This document shows, piece by piece, positions 58,148 to 64,000 of a stretch of 64,000 nt of DNA. Made by a program: the position numbers and the translations under genes. Origin of the DNA: Ephemerocybe angulata (Eukaryota; Basidiomycota; Agaricomycetes; Agaricales; Psathyrellaceae); NCBI GenBank assembly GCA_013368325.1, contig JAACJK010000172.1, forward strand, positions 124,001 through 188,000, given 5' to 3'. The notes under the pieces were generated by a model, which searched no databases, was not told the DNA's origin, and saw only the letters and a list, made by a program, of their open reading frames with translations. The stretch's first letter is position 1, and every line of letters starts with the position of its first letter.

Positions 58148-59830
58148 ATGGCTTCCCAAGATATCTCTACCATCCTCTCTACCAACAATGTCCCGACAGA
58201 AACCCAACTGGCCACCCTGGAACTCCATAAAAGCAACATTGCCTACGAGCAATCCCTGCTCCGGTCGAAACTCCAGGCACTCGAAACAAAGATGGAGCAA
58301 TACCGGGGTGCCACCTCCCCAATCCGCCGACTTCCACTCGAATTAATAGGAGAGATACTGTACTATGCCTCTCCCTCTCCAATTTCCGAATCCAATCTCG
58401 TGGACCTCGAGAACCTTTGTTTGGTATGCAAAAGATGGAACGAGGCCGCGCGTAGTATGCCCAAACTCCGGAGCTCTCTCAATATCGCCCCCTTGAAATC
58501 GAAGTCCTTTGAACTTGTCGTTCCATGGTGGAAGCGCTTCAATTCGAGCTCGAGGTCACTCACATGGGATGGGCCAGACTGTCGTTGTAGCTGGGAGAAT
58601 CAAAACCAGGAGGAGCCGGACGAGGAGTGGGACGGGGAACCTTGCCGCTGTATCCATCCAGTCCTTCTCGAGCTGTTGAAGGACGGCCCACGCATCGATG
58701 ACTTCACTCTCATGCCAGACAGCCACCAATGCCTCGTCAACTTCCTGGACGCAATGAAGCCCGCCCAAGGTACTTCAAGTCCACGAACCTGGGACACCAT
58801 CAAAACCTTGACCTTCGACTTCCGCGACGAGAATGGACCCTGGAGAGCCTCTCCTGACGCCCCGTCCAATACCGATTTCTTGCATCTACCCCCTGTCACA
58901 ACCCTTCGGCTCTTCCTCCCGCCATCAGAGTCGGTTTTCGACGAGTCATACGAAGCGTACGACGTCTCGCTGAATATCCCCCCAGAGTTCTTGAGGGGAC
59001 TCAAATCCTTCGAGATGCGCTGCGACTGGGATGGCATCCACGTCTTCAAGGCGCTGAAAGACTGTGTCGAGGTCGAGTCCGTTTATATCAACTATTGCCA
59101 GACCACCGATTTCACGTTCCCTGCGAGGGACGTGGACTTCTTGAACAACGAGGTTGTCAAGTCAGGTTTAATCCTCCCAAAAATGAAGAAGCTTCATATC
59201 CGTGCCCACCCAGGCCACTGTGTCTGGAGTTTCATCGTTTCCCCCGTTCTCACCCATCTGGATCTCGACTACAGCGCACCCAACCGTTGGGCTGACCTGC
59301 GCACGGATTGGAAGGTGTCGAAGGAGCTCACGCGATATATGCAGTTGGCGAACTGCCGCGACACCTTGCGCGTCGTCTGCCTACGCAATCTCACGATTTC
59401 GGAGGACGAACTCAAAGCATGTCTCCTTGCTCTTCCGCCGGGGCTCACGCATCTGACACTCGACAACATGAACACGAAATATTGGTTAGTTTTCACGGCG
59501 CTCCAGTGTAGCATCTCATTGGAAGACAAGGTCCCGCTGCCCAACCTTGAGGTTTTGGAGTTGTTGAGGGTTAGGGAGGATATGTGGGGAGGTAGGATGA
59601 TCATGTGGCCGCTTTCGATGTTTATAGAGCTGAGGAAGAAGAAGTGTGAGGTTAGGGTGTCTTTTCAAACGTCTTTGGATCCGGAGGGGCCGCACGCGAA
59701 GGAGCTGTTGGAGGAGTACATGTATGAGAGGGAGACCGAGGGTATTCAACTTGGGCCGGGTGGTTCTGGTTCTTTCTTTACTCTCCTTCCTCGTGTTTAT
59801 CAGGAGAAGGGCTGGCTGCATCTGCTTTGA
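58148..59830 (+). CDS. F-box domain protein, single exon
   Basis: An uninterrupted frame of 560 codons. Residues ~25-55 form a coiled coil (LHKSNIAYEQSLLRSKLQAL), then an F-box at ~58-105: IRRLPLEL-IGEILYYAS and LENLCLVCKRWNEAARSMPKL. A Cys/acid-rich strip (DCRCSWENQ, EPCRCIHPVL) follows, then leucine-rich segments. As for the gene at 9603, a substrate receptor of an SCF ligase is expected, target unknown. The pseudogene at 60084 is its tandem relative, aligning from the coiled coil through the F-box. Confidence 0.85.
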   Translation: MASQDISTILSTNNVPTETQLATLELHKSNIAYEQSLLRSKLQALETKMEQYRGATSPIRRLPLELIGEILYYASPSPISESNLVDLENLCLVCKRWNEAARSMPKLRSSLNIAPLKSKSFELVVPWWKRFNSSSRSLTWDGPDCRCSWENQNQEEPDEEWDGEPCRCIHPVLLELLKDGPRIDDFTLMPDSHQCLVNFLDAMKPAQGTSSPRTWDTIKTLTFDFRDENGPWRASPDAPSNTDFLHLPPVTTLRLFLPPSESVFDESYEAYDVSLNIPPEFLRGLKSFEMRCDWDGIHVFKALKDCVEVESVYINYCQTTDFTFPARDVDFLNNEVVKSGLILPKMKKLHIRAHPGHCVWSFIVSPVLTHLDLDYSAPNRWADLRTDWKVSKELTRYMQLANCRDTLRVVCLRNLTISEDELKACLLALPPGLTHLTLDNMNTKYWLVFTALQCSISLEDKVPLPNLEVLELLRVREDMWGGRMIMWPLSMFIELRKKKCEVRVSFQTSLDPEGPHAKELLEEYMYERETEGIQLGPGGSGSFFTLLPRVYQEKGWLHLL

Positions 59831-60083
59831 ATACTAACGGAACTCGGATACAAGCCTATGGTGGTATTAAACTGTAACGCCCACTAGAAAGTTGCAGGTG
59901 CCCAGCTTGAATTTCGTCTTCGGGACGCCCTCTAATGGAACTTACGGAAGGTCAGTCTGCATTCCTCTCCGAAGTTGGAGGCACAAAAGTATGGGCGCCA
60001 TAGTTATTCCATCAGCGCCAACATGCCACATCGAATCCGATTACCTATCCTCTTGACCTTGACCTTGACCTTCCGCTCCACAA

Positions 60084-61776
60084 TGGACTCCTCCGAGCTT
60101 GCACACATACTCTTCACCAATACTCCTCCAACTCCCCTCGAGGCCGCCTCAATACAGCTTAAAATGGAGACCTTATTGAGCCAGCTATCGCAGTAGCTCG
60201 ATGGTATTGGGAGCCAAGTCAAAAGGTATCGCTGTGCGCTCGCGCCAATTCGACGTCTAGCCTTGGAGATCATTGGAGAAATCATAGCTTCCTCCCTTCC
60301 ATCGAGGCTCCATCCTTCGGATAGGGACGAATTGACGAATCTCTGCCTCGTCTGTAGTCACGGAATTGGCGGGATGCGGCGCTCCTGATGCACCAACTGT
60401 GGGTAGAGCTTTCGATCAGCTCAGATTATCGCATGGAAAGCGATTCAAAGTCATCATGCAGGAAGATATGCAGGTGGCTCGATCGTTCCAAGAGCCTCCC
60501 AAGGGTCATCGAATGGAACGGGGTGCATTATATGACCACGGATCATCATGCTCCCAATGTTTGCAAATTCGCGGACCCTTGACTCATGCATATTTTGAGG
60601 GAGGGCCCACCCATTGATACCGTGTCTCTCTGGTTGTGGTCCCCAGCATGCCTCGGGAAGATAGTAGAAAACATGGAAGCGTCTCATGACGCTGACCTGC
60701 CGCGTCCATGTGACAATATCCGGGCCATCGAGGTAGACTTTGTTGAGATTGACAGGGATGGCAGCGAAGCACCGTCTCCACCGCCCGGTACCTTCCTTTC
60801 CAACCTGCTAGCCATCACCAGCCTGCGTTTATGCCTCGGCGATGCAGGGGGGATCTTCACTGACGCGGCTGAATCCCTCCAGTACAAATTGAACATCGCC
60901 CCCAGCTGCCTGGAACGTCTCCCCTCATTTGACTTCTCGAGTAGCTGGTATGGGACCCACGTCCTGGATGCACTTCAACATTGCAATAACCTTCAAACGC
61001 TTAAAATCAATCTTCGCGCAGTCACCGCAGAGCAGGCCCTGTTTTACCCTTCCGATGGTCCCTTCAAACAATACCATGGAAGAGAGGAAATAACCATGGC
61101 AAAACTACATACCCTGCAGGTGCAGATGGACCCACGAAACGAAATCCTCCTGCACATCAAAGCGCCTTCCCTTGTCAACTTCGACGCCAGATTCCACCCC
61201 AACTTGAAACAACGCTCCGTATACACGGTTCATGAGATAGGCAAATCCCACTTCTACCTCTTCTTGGAGCTGTCGGGCTGCAAAGAAAGCCTTCGAACGT
61301 TTGGCATACACGATATCATGACCTCCTCTGAAGTCCTCAGCATTATCCTTGCCGCACTCCCCTCCCTCGTGCATATTACTCTCGACAATGTTTATATAGG
61401 AGACCACAAGACCCTTTGGCGCAGCCTCTCGGGGTGTACCTTTTTGAATCTCAAAGTCCTGGAGCTGCTTAGATTTGGACGGACTGAGGACGGAGGCATG
61501 ATCGCAGATGAAATGCTCAAGTTTTTCGAGCAGAGGGGAAAGCAGCCTTGCCAAGTGTTTCTGGCGTTCCGAAAGGCGGTGGACGAGGCACTTGACGTTT
61601 CGAACCGGTTCGAAATGCCATTCAGGAGGAGGATTCAAGGTTCAGGAAAGAGTTTGGGGTGGCAGTCGAGATACTCCCTCCTCTACCGGTTTTTCTCCGG
61701 CAACGATAGTCCCAAGACGAGAAATAGGACATTTACACTACACCATGCCTTTGTCGGGTCTGAATCTCAACTGTGA
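60084..61776 (+). pseudogene. F-box gene copy broken by two stops and a frameshift
   Basis: The sequence starts MDSSELAHILFTNTPPT, parallel to the intact gene at 58148. It then has TAG at 60195-60197 inside the coiled coil, a one-base shift near 60355-60362 (between NLCLVC and NWRDAALLMHQLWVEL) and TGA at 60580-60582. The F-box itself (APIRRLALEIIGEI) is still readable. After the second stop a 396-codon frame stays open to 61776 (LLEL-rich C-terminal part). Introns cannot easily explain the stops, because the paralogue has continuous coding sequence there. The C-terminal frame could still be expressed as a protein without F-box, but I see no reason to assume so. Confidence 0.8.
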
Positions 61777-61945
61777 CGAGGCAATAAGCGCCGATGACCG
61801 TACTTATGACGATGGATGGGCTTTGCGCATGTTGGGTTTTGATTAGGCCTGTTACCCAGGGAGGCTTTCGACGGCGTGGCACCGGAGACAGGGTCCAGGC
61901 TTTGGAAATTGGCTCCAGGCGCGAGTCACCCAATCCACCCCAGTC

Positions 61946-63781
61946 ATGCAGGAAACTCTATCTAAAGGGACAGTTGTAAGCAGGAGCTTCCCCGGACTTC
62001 CGTCAGACGTATGGACGGAGATTATAACTTCTCTTGAGCCCCTGGACGTACTGACTCTAAATCTGGTATGGCGTTCCCTTTCAATGAAGTTCATCTTCGA
62101 GGCTAATAGCCTTGCCCGCTTACTCTCGTCCACAGGTTTGCAAGGTCCTTCATGACTTACTATGCGAGAGACATACCTGGGTTTCGGTTCTACGGGCCAT
62201 CTGCGAGAAGCATGCAATATTTCTGCCCTCTTTCTACCCCCTCAGTGAAATGGATTTGAAGCAACTCCAGCGTACTGCCCTTGGTCGATTGCGCTGGGCT
62301 AATCTGATTAGGAAGAACGCCGCCCAACTTCAGAATATCAACAGCCCAATCACGTTGGCTCCAAAGTCCGTTTCCGCATTTCCCCACAGTGTGTTGTCGT
62401 CCGAAGTCAATGGACAAGGCGAACGCCTTTTGATTCCGGGGGGACGGTTCCTCCTCATAGGGGAACGGAATGAAGTTCTCCTATGGGACCTTGGCGCAGC
62501 GGGACGCTCTCCACTATTGGATCCTCTCCTCGTGGACAAATTGGTCTTTAAACCGAAGGATGGAACATTTCTGTCCGTCACAGTCATTCCAAACGGAATG
62601 AATCGGCTGAAAGTGGCCGTCGCGCTGGAAGCGAAGACTTCGAACGAAGACCTCGTGAAGTACGTATGTACTGATCTGAGCCTGAACATCAGGCGATTCA
62701 TCAGACCCATTCTCATAAAATCTATTTTTTATCAGAATCTATGTATACACAATCGCTCCAAACGAGCAAAAGGCAACCTTCCGTCTACTGGCCTCGCTCA
62801 CAACATGTCTGTCGTCTTTGAATAGGTTTGCTGGGAGTCCACAGATGGGATTCTTCTTTTCCCTTTCCGGAGACCGCTTATTCATGCGAACATCTGGGCG
62901 AAGCATTGTATGGGACTTCGTTCATGGCAACTACGCTCTTGGACACGGAAATATAAGTGCCCTTCCTTTCCAGGTAATTACACGATGTTAAACTGTGTCG
63001 GTGGAATGATCTTACTGACACTGTTGTGTCTTAGGTCGTATTCACTGGAGACCTGGTCATTGAACTAGAGTCGGATTCTGTGTACATCTGGAAAATCCCA
63101 GCTCTGGACTGTCGCACCCAAGACTCCCCGGTCATCATTCTCGATGCCCGCTCAACTCCAGCTCAGGTCCTTTATCCGAAGAAGCATAGCTTGAAATATC
63201 CCTTTCAATCCGAGGGCCCGGAAAATAGGTTCCGTAACAAAATCGTCGTTCGCTCAGGCTGGAACCAAACCCCTGACCTCCCCATAATATTCGACTTGTT
63301 TCGCCCCTCCGAAGTCGACGACGATTTGGATTGTGTGGCGGCAGAAGGGCTTCGGTATCAGTTGAAAGTCGACAGTAATCTTGCAGACGATCAGCCCCCC
63401 AAAGCCGAAATTACCCTCCTAGCTGCGTTCAAAGCTCCGAAACATAGCGCTTACTACCCTTCGACGTCCGCCGACCTCAGTGCGAACTTGGTGGAGCTTG
63501 GATTCCCCGCCCCTGGACAGTTTGACAACTACTTGTCGGATGAAATGCTGCTCCTGTTCGGCGTGTATTCTGTAAACATCGACCCGATAACCAATACCAA
63601 ACTCAACAGCGACAGAGAGCCGACAGGCGTGCCTACGGCGACAATGGCCGTCACAAAAATATGCGACGAGAGTGGCACGGCGTTATGGTCAATGTGTTCA
63701 TCGTCCGGTCGATTGGTTTTTAGTGACGTAGATTCAGATACGCGGAAAACGTCTATTCGCATTACTGATTACCTGTCGTAA
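61946..63781 (+). CDS. F-box/beta-propeller-like protein with one unresolved junction
   Basis: Exon 1 (61946-62065) gives an F-box start: FPGLPSDVWTEIITSLEPLD, joined to VCKVLHDLLCERHTW at 62136. From about residue 100 there are WD-like strands: SEVNGQGERLLIPGGRFLLI, NEVLLWDL, then FFFSLSGDRLFMRTSGRSIV and VWDFVHGNYALG. The last exon 63035-63781 continues them (DSVYIWKIPALD). This is an architecture common in mushroom genomes. The part from YVYTIAPNEQKATFRLLASL (about 62740) onward is in a different frame from the exon that ends near 62663. No GT or GC donor and AG acceptor in between gives matching phases, so either a base has been lost or gained or an unusual intron exists. Confidence 0.7.
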
Positions 63782-64000
63782 AAGTAATCCAGGCATTCAA
63801 TATTCATGTTGAACGTTGCAGAGTAGGAACAGGTAGGAACCCCGATAGCCTCGGGGTCGGCCAATCAGTTGGGGGATCATCGCTCATCTTTGATCCGTCG
63901 AAGGGTCCCAGTTCCGGTCACGGTGACTATCCTCGTCTGCCATTGTTACTTGATTGTTACATCCACCATCATACAGCGTTACATATGTACCCTCGAGCCA
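63782..64000. other. Terminal intergenic sequence
   Basis: The last 219 bases show no coding signal. Confidence 0.5.

Noticed and set aside
57110..58300. 396-codon minus-strand frame
   Set aside because: It runs through the exons and introns of PPCDC on the opposite strand; PPCDC motifs are unambiguous.

Overview
The window reads as nuclear DNA of a mushroom-forming basidiomycete (Agaricomycetes). Genes lie close together on both strands and are cut by many 45-75 base GT-AG introns. The gene families point the same way: large F-box proteins, a cerato-platanin, a GPI-anchored serine/alanine-rich cupredoxin, a DUF6698-type protein and a Plavaka (CACTA-like) transposase. Most intron-exon models below were built by hand and checked by reading phase; where the phase does not close, the entry says so.

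Left conserved block (about 2-21 kb): a secreted type-B carboxylesterase with a frame break in exon 2; a long protein with an E2/UBC-like N-terminus; CDC37 (Hsp90-kinase co-chaperone, with a GC-AG intron); an F-box protein; an alpha/gamma-adaptin-binding p34-like protein; a PPWD1-type WD40-cyclophilin; an NDP-kinase-like protein that has lost the catalytic histidine and gained a repeat tail; and a small three-helix membrane protein.

Accessory island (about 21-49 kb): an apparently intact Plavaka transposase with a chromodomain gene immediately upstream on the same strand; a broken and truncated carbamoyl-phosphate synthase (CPA2-like) pseudogene carrying a foreign exon-like insert; a minisatellite and a 31-base tandem repeat; a large gene with a 2-oxoglutarate/Fe(II) dioxygenase signature of the TET/JBP-like type; a DUF6698-type gene; four lineage-restricted genes in alternating orientation; a short element with long inverted repeats; and an NTF2-like reading frame with no visible start. 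The 8-base palindrome TACTAGTA occurs seven times between 23.4 and 50.4 kb and was not seen outside that span. The chromodomain gene and the dioxygenase gene share a similar N-terminal module, which suggests they belong to one mobile-DNA-associated family.

Right conserved block (about 49.7-64 kb): a cerato-platanin with a clear TATA box; two tandem MOB1-type genes; a cupredoxin with a 16-base microexon; phosphopantothenoylcysteine decarboxylase; and an F-box cluster made of one intact gene, one pseudogene and one F-box/propeller gene with an unresolved junction.

No rRNA, convincing tRNA or CRISPR array was found. The most unusual content is the island, above all the dioxygenase/chromodomain/Plavaka association, and the NDK-like pseudoenzyme.
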